Below are positions 1 through 6,680 of a stretch of DNA of 11,600 bases, in pieces. Within the stretch, counting starts at the first letter, position 1; each line of letters opens with the position of its first letter. Under the pieces are notes generated by a model, which had not been told where the DNA came from, searched no databases, and saw only the letters and a program-made list of their open reading frames with translations. The stretch is from Thermoplasmata archaeon (GTDB taxonomy: Archaea; Thermoplasmatota; Thermoplasmata; UBA10834), in assembly GCA_025457845.1 (NCBI GenBank), contig JALOTO010000031.1, positions 1-11,600 on the forward strand, read 5' to 3'. The position numbers and the translations under genes are program-made.

Positions 1-899
1 TCCTCTATCTGGTCCTTGATGGCCTTGTAGTTGTCCGGCGGGAACTGCGCGACATCCAGGATCCCCCTCTCGAGGTCGTACTGCATGCCGTTCGCGTCAT
101 CGTAGAAGTGTAGCTCGATCTGATCGAACTCGATGTACTTGCCCTTGTCCTCTCCCCAGTGATACTTGGGGTTCTTCACCAGGACTATCTCGTTGCCTTG
201 TACCCAGTCCTCGTAGATGGTCTCCGTCGCCATGAACGGACCAGTTCCGACGATCGGTGGGTCGCTGTCCTCGAAGTACCCTTCCCAGGTGAAGCCGAGC
301 TCGCTTGCGTCCATGTCCTCCAGGAGGTGCTTCGGCAGCATGGGTATGCAGATGAGGTCGGCATAGGCTGCTGGCTTTGGCTCCTCGGTGACCCTGTCGT
401 AGAAGTAGATCCTGACCGTGTCTCCGTCCACGGCCTCTGCATCCTGCATGTAATATGCGTAAGGCTGGTACGCCCACATCTGCTCGTAATACTGACCGTT
501 GAGCTGCACGTTGAAGACGACATCGTCCACGGTGAACGGCTCTCCGTCGTGCCACTGGGCGTTCGGAGTGATGTCGAACAGCCATGCTGATCCATACGGT
601 TCGATGTCTTCGTCGACCCTCCAATCCAGGGCGAGGTTCGACTCCGTGCTCAGGTTGTTGTCGACACTGTGAAGCGCATCATAGACCAGTCCGTAGAAGA
701 CATATGCGGCATCCGTGAGCCCGAGGTACGGGCTCAAGCTGTCTATCTTCTGCATGAAACCGATCTTGAGGCTCTTGATGTCCTCCGCGGCATCGGCCGA
801 GCCGACGCCTCCCACAATCGCGGCCACTGGCGCGGCCATTATGACCGCGAGAATAGCCGCTAGACACTTGACCAGAACTCCAAACCTCCCACTATCCAA
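1..899 (-). CDS. ABC transporter solute-binding protein, peptide/nickel class (family 5), 3' end outside window
   Basis: Extracellular binding protein that would deliver a solute, typically an oligopeptide, to an ABC importer. The frame is open from 899 to the window edge (299 codons). Residues 1-37 form a signal peptide: Arg5 and Lys11, a hydrophobic core at 13-32, then Ala-Asp-Ala as a possible cleavage site. There is no lipobox. The mature part has family-5 hallmarks: an FYGLVYDAL segment (69-75), the signature PNAQWHDGEPFTVDDV (112-127), GTGPFM (219-223) and VKNPKYHWG (241-249). Family members usually have 500-600 residues, so about half is missing. The TTG at 899 is chosen because an in-frame stop lies a few codons upstream, it gives a full signal peptide, and GGGGGAAAG sits 4 nt before it. 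A similar leader precedes the divergent gene at 1464. ATG at 839 is possible but would cut the signal peptide. The substrate cannot be told from sequence. Confidence 0.9.
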   Translation of the reverse strand, partial: MDSGRFGVLVKCLAAILAVIMAAPVAAIVGGVGSADAAEDIKSLKIGFMQKIDSLSPYLGLTDAAYVFYGLVYDALHSVDNNLSTESNLALDWRVDEDIEPYGSAWLFDITPNAQWHDGEPFTVDDVVFNVQLNGQYYEQMWAYQPYAYYMQDAEAVDGDTVRIYFYDRVTEEPKPAAYADLICIPMLPKHLLEDMDASELGFTWEGYFEDSDPPIVGTGPFMATETIYEDWVQGNEIVLVKNPKYHWGEDKGKYIEFDQIELHFYDDANGMQYDLERGILDVAQFPPDNYKAIKDQIE

Positions 900-989
900 G
901 TTCCTTTCCCCCGGCAATCAAGTTTGTCTGCAAGACCCCCTCTTCAGGAATCCCTGGACCGTCAATGGCGGTCGCTCCCATCCTCCCCT

Positions 990-1003
990 TTTGGCGCGCC
1001 AAA
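990..1003. repeat. 14-bp perfect palindrome (possible operator)
   Basis: TTTGGCGCGCCAAA is a perfect palindrome. It lies between the candidate minus-strand TATA box (1053-1060) and the solute-binding protein start at 899. That position suits an operator or a leader element of that gene. The regulator is unknown. Confidence 0.45.
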
Positions 1004-1052
1004 TCCCAACGCGCCGCTCAACTGGATGGTCTGGGAGTCGCATCGTTAAGAT

Positions 1053-1060
1053 GGTATAAG
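1053..1060 (-). promoter_or_regulatory. Possible TATA box for the solute-binding protein gene
   Basis: On the minus strand the sequence reads CTTATACC, inside an A/T-rich patch (about 1045-1068) that stands out from its GC-rich surroundings. Transcription would begin near 1030 and give a leader of roughly 130 nt. That is long for an archaeon, so a nearer unrecognised promoter is possible. Confidence 0.3.
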
Positions 1061-1320
1061 AATATTGTGACAAGGCGCGCGGCTATTCCCATTTCGTTCA
1101 AGTCCCGCCCAGAGTTCATGGGAAGAATTTCCAAAACCGATGCCATTTTCTGTTCGAGGGCGTCCCAGACCGGCTGGAATCACGGACGCCGCCTCGATGG
1201 GAGCATGGTCGGACAGCACGCACTATCGCAACGGCCACCCATGATTGTGCATTGGCGGGTGTCAGTATCCGTTCCTTCAAGCCCGTCTTTCGTCAACCTT
1301 GCTCAAACTGACCGGGTGGA

Positions 1321-1366
1321 TTCGCAAGAACCGTGAAACACGCAGGCGTTTTTCGCAACACTTGCG
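1321..1366. repeat. TTCGCAA direct repeats with a CGCAA/TTGCG dyad
   Basis: TTCGCAA occurs at 1321-1327 and again at 1352-1358, 31 bp apart (about three helical turns). The second copy forms an inverted repeat with TTGCG at 1362-1366 (5-bp arms, 3-bp spacer). Both lie upstream of the TATA box at 1394-1400, a typical place for an archaeal activator or repressor to bind. Confidence 0.3.
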
Positions 1367-1369
1367 GTC

Positions 1370-1381
1370 GCGCGTACGCGC
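1370..1381. repeat. 12-bp perfect palindrome next to the surface-protein promoter
   Basis: GCGCGTACGCGC is a perfect palindrome ending 12 bp before the TATA box at 1394-1400, immediately upstream of where the BRE element should be. The position fits a transcription-factor site controlling the surface-protein gene. It is GC-only apart from the central TA, so composition bias makes it somewhat less striking. Confidence 0.4.
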
Positions 1382-1393
1382 ATGAAGCAGGGA

Positions 1394-1400
1394 TTATATA
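1394..1400 (+). promoter_or_regulatory. TATA box of the surface-protein gene
   Basis: TTATATA preceded by a purine-rich GCAGGGA (possible BRE). At the usual archaeal spacing, transcription would start near 1424 and give a leader of about 40 nt before the GTG start at 1464. This is the clearest promoter in the left half of the window. Confidence 0.65.
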
Positions 1401-1449
1401 GCCGCAAACCACTACCTGGCTCGTTTATTTGCCTAGTGGATTCGATTTA

Positions 1450-1458
1450 GGGGGAAAG
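1450..1458 (+). promoter_or_regulatory. Purine-rich ribosome-binding leader GGGGGAAAG
   Basis: GGGGGAAAG ends 5 nt before the GTG start at 1464. The same 9-mer lies 4 nt before the TTG start at 899 on the other strand. It is not a perfect match to the usual GGAGGTGA motif, but its repetition at both starts supports both start choices. Confidence 0.45.
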
Positions 1459-1463
1459 ATATA

Positions 1464-4400
1464 GTGTCTGAGAACTCGAGTTCTAGCATTGGAGCTGGAA
1501 GCAGTGAGCCTGTTAAAGCAGAGAGCACTGGTCCCCCGTCAAAGAAGAGCGACAAGAAGAAGCTGTGGATCATCATCGCGGTGATACTAGTCGCAGCGCT
1601 TCTCATCGGCTCTGCAACCTACGTCTTCGTGCTCGGAGGAGACGAGCTCGAAGCCACCATCGACCCCGACCCCGTATCGGTGGCCGCCGGTGGATACGAG
1701 GATTTGACGGTCGAGGCGACCTGGAACGGAGACTCTCTCGCTGACAACGACGATGTCGAATACCTGTGGTCCGCGGACCCGAGCGACCTCGGCGACTTCG
1801 ACCGGGTCGCTCAGCCAGAGGTGACTTTCGAGGCGGGCGACGAGGGTGGCGAAGGGACGATCGAGTGCACCGTCACATACGGTGGCAAATCCGTCACGGC
1901 CTCCGTCGAGATAACCGTCGACCCGCCGTTCCTTGACATGGTGACGGTCTCGCCATCGACGAAGACCCTCGGCGTGGACGAATCGTGGGCCTTCATCGCG
2001 ACTGCCGTCGACTCCGTCGGAGGCAATGTCACCGCGGACGCGGACTTCTCCTGGACCGTCACCGGTCTAGCCGATGGGGAGTACGCTCTCAGCTCTACTG
2101 AAGGTTCGATAGTGACATTCACAGGGCTCATCGAGGGCGCGGCGACGCTCAGCGTCGAGGCGACCCTGGACGACGAGACGGTCTCCGGCTCTGCGGCCGT
2201 GACCGTAAGCCTTCTGACCTCGGAGAGGACGGTCGACTACTACTGGTACGACATGTTCGCGGTCCCGAACGGGCCGTGGTGGCAGGACAGGTGGGACATC
2301 TATCACATCGACCAGCCCCTCACGTCTGAGTATCCGTACCTGTACAGATGGTACGGTTCCCAGCCTGGGAACACCTGGACCTACGCGAGCGTCAGGATGA
2401 ACGTCACCGGCCGGAACATGACCGATGTGAACATGAACAGCAACCCGGAGTTCATGCCGATACTCAGCGATTCCGTCTCCGGAGGCGGCAACGCGGAGGT
2501 CAACTGGTACATGCAGTACTCGCTGTATGATGAGGCGGACGCCAAGCTGCCGGACTACGCGATGGCCTGGTGGGACGGATGGTTCATCGACCTGATAGGA
2601 ACCGTCACGCTCGACCAGCAGGCTGCCACGGCGGTCCTAGGGCTGTCGTCAGAGGATTACCTCGACATCGACGCCTGGTGGGCCACCGAGCAATCGGCCA
2701 TCGAGCAGGAGTGGCAGGACTGGATCATCTACGAGGCGGGGAACGACAGGCTCGCGATATACAACATGTACGAGTACGACCTGACGGTCCTGTACTGGGC
2801 CATGGACGTGTGGAAGGAGGGCGACAAAGTCGTCGTGGAGATCGACAGCATCACATGGGGCATCGAGGCCCTGATGACGCGGTGGCTGCACGAGGCGTTC
2901 ATGCCTACCGAGTGGTACTTCGAGGACTTCACGATGAACGCGAGGATCGGTCCCGAGATGTCGGACATCGACATCGACACGGCATGCGCGTACGCGGTCT
3001 ACGCCTACGAGACGACCCTGGACACCGCGCCTTGCTGGGTCTGGGAGTCCCTCATGCAGGACTACGTCCAATCGTCACCGAAGTATCCCATCTCGCTGTT
3101 CGACCCGTATGTGGATGTCGACTACGAGAACTTCAGCCCGGGGAGCGAGTACTACGACGAGATGATGCCGTACGACTACACGCCCGGAGCCTGGAACCTG
3201 TCCGAGGGCGAGACCCTGACGTTCACCTGGCCAGGAGGCGAGGAGGAGCTATACCTCGTCCACGTCGCCGAGGGGGTCACGGCCAACGTGACCGGCCCGA
3301 TGATGGTCGACTACGCCGAGCCCATGCCAGGGGACACCGGATTCACCGACCAGATACTCTTCGACAACGACAACCGCCTTGTGTCGTACATCGGACCGAT
3401 GGATGTCTGGACCTGGTCAAGGGACCAGACGGACCATCCGTTCCTCGAGTCGGAATGGGACAGGATCAGCCTGCTGCCGTACGGGATGCCCTTCATCGAG
3501 TTCAGGCTCCCGCCCACGGTGGAACCTGTAGCGACCACCCTCTCAGTAGAGGGCGTCACGAGCCCTCTCGCCATAGGGGAGGCGTCGACGTTCACGGTGA
3601 CCGTGCTCGACCAGTTCGGGACGGTGTTCCCTAACTATGCCGGGACCATCGAGTTCATCTCGGATGACGCGACGGCCACGCTGCCCGCCGACTACACCTT
3701 CGTGCCGGCGACCGACCTCGGCGTCCATGACTTCGAGGTCACGTTCGGCTCGGCCGGGACGTTCTACATCACGGCGAGGGACACGGTGACGACGACCCTG
3801 GCAGGGACTCAGTCCGACATAGTTGTGTACGAGCCGGAGGTCGCGGACCACTTCGAGTTCACTGGCGTCCCATCGTTGGTGATAGCCGGAGAGGCCTTCG
3901 ACCTGACGGTCACCGTCTACAACCAGTGGGGCGAAGTCATGACGGCGTACGAGGGGACCGTGAACTTCACGGCAACCGACGCCCTCGCGGTCATGCCGGC
4001 CAACACCACGCTCACGGCCGGGGTCCTCACGTTCAGCGTCACGATGCTGACCGAGGGTTCCCAGACGATAGCCGCGGTGGATGTCGAAGACGCTGCCGTC
4101 ACCGGCGAGGTGACCTTCGACGTGAGCCCGATGGCCGAGGCCGACGAGCTGGTGCTCGAGGGCATAAGCTATCCGACGGTGGTCGACACGGAGGAGCAGA
4201 TGACCATCACGGTGCTCGACCAGTACGACAGGGTCTATGAGGCGTTCGACGGGATCCTGGAGTTCGAGGCGAACAGCACCGACGTCACACTGCCCACCGC
4301 TGTGGACTTCGTGCCTGCGACCAACCTCGGCGTCGCGACCGTCCCGATAACCTTCACGGCGGAGGGATGGTTCACGGTCTGGGTCAACGACACGGTGGAC

Positions 4401-6623
4401 CTCACGCTGACGAACTACACGATCGCATGGGTCGTCGCGTCGGTCGATCTCGACCACTTCGAGGTGACCGGGATCGAGGACATGTGGGAGGGCAACACCT
4501 CCGATGTAACCGTGACGGCCATAGACGACTTCGGGACCACCTTCGAGGACTACGTCGGCACGATCGTCTGGTCGACGAACGCGACAGTCGGGGCCACCAT
4601 CCCGGTCACCACGACCTTCACGGCGGGTGACATGGGTGTAGTGACCCTCCCGGACGCGGTCTCGTTCGACGAGCCGGGAGTGTTCAACGTCACCGTCGAA
4701 GACCAGTCAGATGCGACGAAGCGCGGGAGCCAGGAGGACATCGTCATAATCGAACTGTACGCCGAGACGCTGGTGATCGAGAACGCGCCCGATGACACGG
4801 TCACGGGGAGGTCGTTCTCCCTGACGGTGTCGGTCTACGACCAGTTCGACAACCTGTACACGGAGTACGAGGGGACGGTCACCTTCAGCACCAGCGACGC
4901 TGACGCCGGGGTCGAGCTTCCGGCGGACTACACCTTCGACGAGACGGACGCTGGCACGCACGACTTCACCGCGGGACTGACCCTGATCACGCTGGGGGCC
5001 CAGACGGTCACGGCCGAGGACGATGCCGACGGAGCGCTCGCCGACACCGTCTCGATAGAGGTCCTGTCACCCGAGGGCATGATGGAGATGGTCTACACTG
5101 TCTCCGACATGTTCCAGGAGCCGATGGGGGAGTGGTGGGCTATGAGGCTGGACTCCTCCTGGCCTACCGACTATCCGCTGACGACCACCGTGGGGGACGT
5201 GACGTACCTGTACAACCCCGACGAGAACTACGAGCAGGGACTGGTGTACACCCCGTACAGGTGGAACATCGACGCGAACAACCTGACCCTGACGTATGAC
5301 TACAAGGAGGCTGGCACAGGCACCCTGATCCCGAAGGCGTTCAACGTGCACCACCCGGAGTTCATGCTTGTCGTGAACGAGGGCACCGAGGAGGCCGGGG
5401 CCGAGGCGACCCTGGATGTCTACAACCAGTACATGGATGACGCCTGGTGGGACGACTACTGGACGCCGTACTGGGGCTCCGACCCCGACTGGCCCAAGGA
5501 TTCGTACTTCGACATACCCGTCAACAGGGACGGGTGGGTCGTTGGCTCCCTCATCAACGCGACCATGAACCGCGCGGCCGCCGAGGAGTGGATCGGACTC
5601 CCTGCCACCGAGACGGATGTCGACGGATGGTGGGCGAGCAACGAGGACACCTACGCCGACGACTTCACCGCATGGCTCGAGCTCGAGGGCAACGACAGGC
5701 TGAACATCTGGCCCGGGTACGAGTACGAGCTCGCGCCCCTCGTCAAGATGTACGTCCTCACCGAGCTGCCGAGCGGCGACGTGAAGCTGGAGATCGGCAT
5801 GCTCAGCTGGGGCTACGAGGTCATGCTGGTCCGCTGGATGCGGGAGACAGGCATCTGCAACCACGAGGTGTACTGGGAGGACCTGATGCTGAACGTCTCC
5901 TACTCGGAGGGCATGGCCAACCTGACCTTCGACGGAGTGGGCGTCTACAGCATGCACGCGGTGGAGCAGAACGGCACCTCGTCCGACATGGGGGCGTGGG
6001 TCTGGGAACCGACCAGGATCGACTACGTCTACTCGACGGACCCGTATTCGGAGTACAACCCGTACGCCTTCATCGACTACGAGAGCCACAACTGCGGCGA
6101 CCCGATGATGGATTCGTCCGTGCCGTACGAGGCCACTCCCCAGTGGTTCAACCTGACGGAGTACCAGAGGCTGGTCTTCGAGCTGCCGACCGGCGACGAC
6201 GTGATGGGCTACTACGGCGCAGTCGTCCCGTCGACGGCGATAGAGGACGTCTCCAACGGCGACCTCACGGCCTACGACGACATCAGGTACTACGGCTACG
6301 TGACGCTCGGCTACAACACGCTGGGCGGGGCAGGGACCTGGGACAACGACACGAAGGTGTTGACCATCGAGGGCCCGTGGGACTTCGACAACACGAGGTG
6401 GCCTGCGGGCCAGCTCTACCACGGGGCTCCGTGGATCGAGTTCGACATCACGCCTGTGACGAAGTCCGCCACGGTGCAGGACGCGCCTGCGACCCTCGGC
6501 GAGACCTCCGCGTCCGGCGCGGCGGCGTCGACCGAGCTGGTGTCTCTGGGCCTGGTCTGGTGCGTGGTGATGGTGCTCGTCGCCATGATCGCCGTGGCCG
6601 CGACCCGGGTAAGAAGGACCTGA
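1464..6623 (+). CDS. Giant double-anchored cell-surface protein with Ig-like repeats and a duplicated Trp/Tyr-rich module
   Basis: 1719 residues, likely displayed on the cell surface; function unknown, possibly adhesion, recognition or envelope structure. Order: Ser/Lys-rich cytoplasmic tail (1-33); membrane helix (34-58); two Ig-like beta domains (about 60-152 and 154-250); module A, rich in Trp, Tyr, Asp and Glu (258-684); five tandem Ig-like repeats of about 100 residues (691-1203); module B, a diverged copy of A (1208-1663); a short Ala/Ser/Thr linker; a C-terminal helix (about 1692-1714) ending in Arg-Val-Arg-Arg-Thr. The Lys-rich N-tail and the Arg-rich C-tail predict both ends inside and everything between outside. 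About 20 N-X-S/T sequons occur in the outer part, and Cys is very rare. The GTG start has a TATA box and a purine leader. The gene is divergent from a solute-binding protein. Membrane topology is well supported; a function is not. Confidence 0.93.
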   Translation: MSENSSSSIGAGSSEPVKAESTGPPSKKSDKKKLWIIIAVILVAALLIGSATYVFVLGGDELEATIDPDPVSVAAGGYEDLTVEATWNGDSLADNDDVEYLWSADPSDLGDFDRVAQPEVTFEAGDEGGEGTIECTVTYGGKSVTASVEITVDPPFLDMVTVSPSTKTLGVDESWAFIATAVDSVGGNVTADADFSWTVTGLADGEYALSSTEGSIVTFTGLIEGAATLSVEATLDDETVSGSAAVTVSLLTSERTVDYYWYDMFAVPNGPWWQDRWDIYHIDQPLTSEYPYLYRWYGSQPGNTWTYASVRMNVTGRNMTDVNMNSNPEFMPILSDSVSGGGNAEVNWYMQYSLYDEADAKLPDYAMAWWDGWFIDLIGTVTLDQQAATAVLGLSSEDYLDIDAWWATEQSAIEQEWQDWIIYEAGNDRLAIYNMYEYDLTVLYWAMDVWKEGDKVVVEIDSITWGIEALMTRWLHEAFMPTEWYFEDFTMNARIGPEMSDIDIDTACAYAVYAYETTLDTAPCWVWESLMQDYVQSSPKYPISLFDPYVDVDYENFSPGSEYYDEMMPYDYTPGAWNLSEGETLTFTWPGGEEELYLVHVAEGVTANVTGPMMVDYAEPMPGDTGFTDQILFDNDNRLVSYIGPMDVWTWSRDQTDHPFLESEWDRISLLPYGMPFIEFRLPPTVEPVATTLSVEGVTSPLAIGEASTFTVTVLDQFGTVFPNYAGTIEFISDDATATLPADYTFVPATDLGVHDFEVTFGSAGTFYITARDTVTTTLAGTQSDIVVYEPEVADHFEFTGVPSLVIAGEAFDLTVTVYNQWGEVMTAYEGTVNFTATDALAVMPANTTLTAGVLTFSVTMLTEGSQTIAAVDVEDAAVTGEVTFDVSPMAEADELVLEGISYPTVVDTEEQMTITVLDQYDRVYEAFDGILEFEANSTDVTLPTAVDFVPATNLGVATVPITFTAEGWFTVWVNDTVDLTLTNYTIAWVVASVDLDHFEVTGIEDMWEGNTSDVTVTAIDDFGTTFEDYVGTIVWSTNATVGATIPVTTTFTAGDMGVVTLPDAVSFDEPGVFNVTVEDQSDATKRGSQEDIVIIELYAETLVIENAPDDTVTGRSFSLTVSVYDQFDNLYTEYEGTVTFSTSDADAGVELPADYTFDETDAGTHDFTAGLTLITLGAQTVTAEDDADGALADTVSIEVLSPEGMMEMVYTVSDMFQEPMGEWWAMRLDSSWPTDYPLTTTVGDVTYLYNPDENYEQGLVYTPYRWNIDANNLTLTYDYKEAGTGTLIPKAFNVHHPEFMLVVNEGTEEAGAEATLDVYNQYMDDAWWDDYWTPYWGSDPDWPKDSYFDIPVNRDGWVVGSLINATMNRAAAEEWIGLPATETDVDGWWASNEDTYADDFTAWLELEGNDRLNIWPGYEYELAPLVKMYVLTELPSGDVKLEIGMLSWGYEVMLVRWMRETGICNHEVYWEDLMLNVSYSEGMANLTFDGVGVYSMHAVEQNGTSSDMGAWVWEPTRIDYVYSTDPYSEYNPYAFIDYESHNCGDPMMDSSVPYEATPQWFNLTEYQRLVFELPTGDDVMGYYGAVVPSTAIEDVSNGDLTAYDDIRYYGYVTLGYNTLGGAGTWDNDTKVLTIEGPWDFDNTRWPAGQLYHGAPWIEFDITPVTKSATVQDAPATLGETSASGAAASTELVSLGLVWCVVMVLVAMIAVAATRVRRT
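2235..3515 (+). repeat. Module A of the surface protein (first copy of an unrecognised domain)
   Basis: Residues 258-684. Anchors shared with module B, in the same order: DMF followed by a WW pair; NPEFM; a DAWW segment; GNDRL followed by YEYDL; a segment ending SITWGIEALMTRW; EWYFEDFTMN; CWVWE followed by DYV; WNLSEGETLTF; and a terminal FIEFRL. Trp and Tyr are strongly enriched and the segment is acidic. I do not recognise the family. A sugar- or ligand-binding ectodomain is a guess from the aromatic content only. Confidence 0.75.
3534..5072 (+). repeat. Five tandem Ig-like (Big_1/invasin-like) repeats
   Basis: Repeats span about 3534-3842, 3843-4139, 4140-4448, 4449-4760 and 4761-5072. 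Each carries an FTVTVxDQFG-type strand, an EGT or GTI/V turn, and a closing strand ending in I/V-V. Repeats 1 and 5 have LPADYTF followed by GVH/GTH-DF, a motif common in bacterial surface proteins with invasin-like domains. They probably act as a stalk between the two large modules. Confidence 0.8.
5085..6452 (+). repeat. Module B of the surface protein (second, diverged copy)
   Basis: Residues 1208-1663. It repeats the anchors of module A: DMF then WW; HPEFM; DGWW; GNDRL then YEYEL; LSWGYEVMLVRWM; EVYWEDLMLN; AWVWE then DYV; FNLTEYQRLVFELPTG; and WIEFDI at its end. The copies are clearly homologous but well diverged, so the duplication is old or the copies have different ligands. Confidence 0.75.
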
Positions 6624-6654
6624 GGCCTGAGCTGCGAAGGGCGAGAACGACAAA

Positions 6655-6680
6655 CCTCTTCCATTCTTCTTATTCCCTCT
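6655..6680 (+). terminator. Pyrimidine/T-rich possible terminator of the surface-protein gene
   Basis: A run of T-rich triplets follows the stop at 6621-6623 and overlaps the 3' end of the convergent DUF362 gene. Archaeal termination commonly uses T-rich tracts on the coding strand. No strong hairpin is present, and the tract is interrupted by C residues, so this is tentative. Confidence 0.3.

Larger units (their letters stand above)
900..1463. promoter_or_regulatory. Divergent intergenic region between the solute-binding protein and the giant surface protein
   Basis: This 564-bp stretch holds no convincing gene. Short open frames crossing it have no recognisable protein signal. It contains a clear plus-strand TATA box near 1394, a weaker minus-strand TATA candidate near 1053-1060, a 14-bp palindrome at 990-1003, a 12-bp palindrome at 1370-1381, and TTCGCAA repeats at 1321 and 1352. 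I see no tRNA or other structural RNA. The middle part (about 1085-1315) shows nothing I can assign. Confidence 0.6.

Noticed and set aside
1094..1112. GTTCAAGTCCCGCCC resembling a tRNA T-arm
   Set aside because: The 5' side of the would-be T-stem does not pair, and no anticodon arm or acceptor stem can be built around it.
965..1336. Possible small gene (123 codons) in the divergent intergenic region
   Set aside because: No ribosome-binding site, no domain or membrane signal, and it runs across the palindrome and the putative minus-strand promoter.
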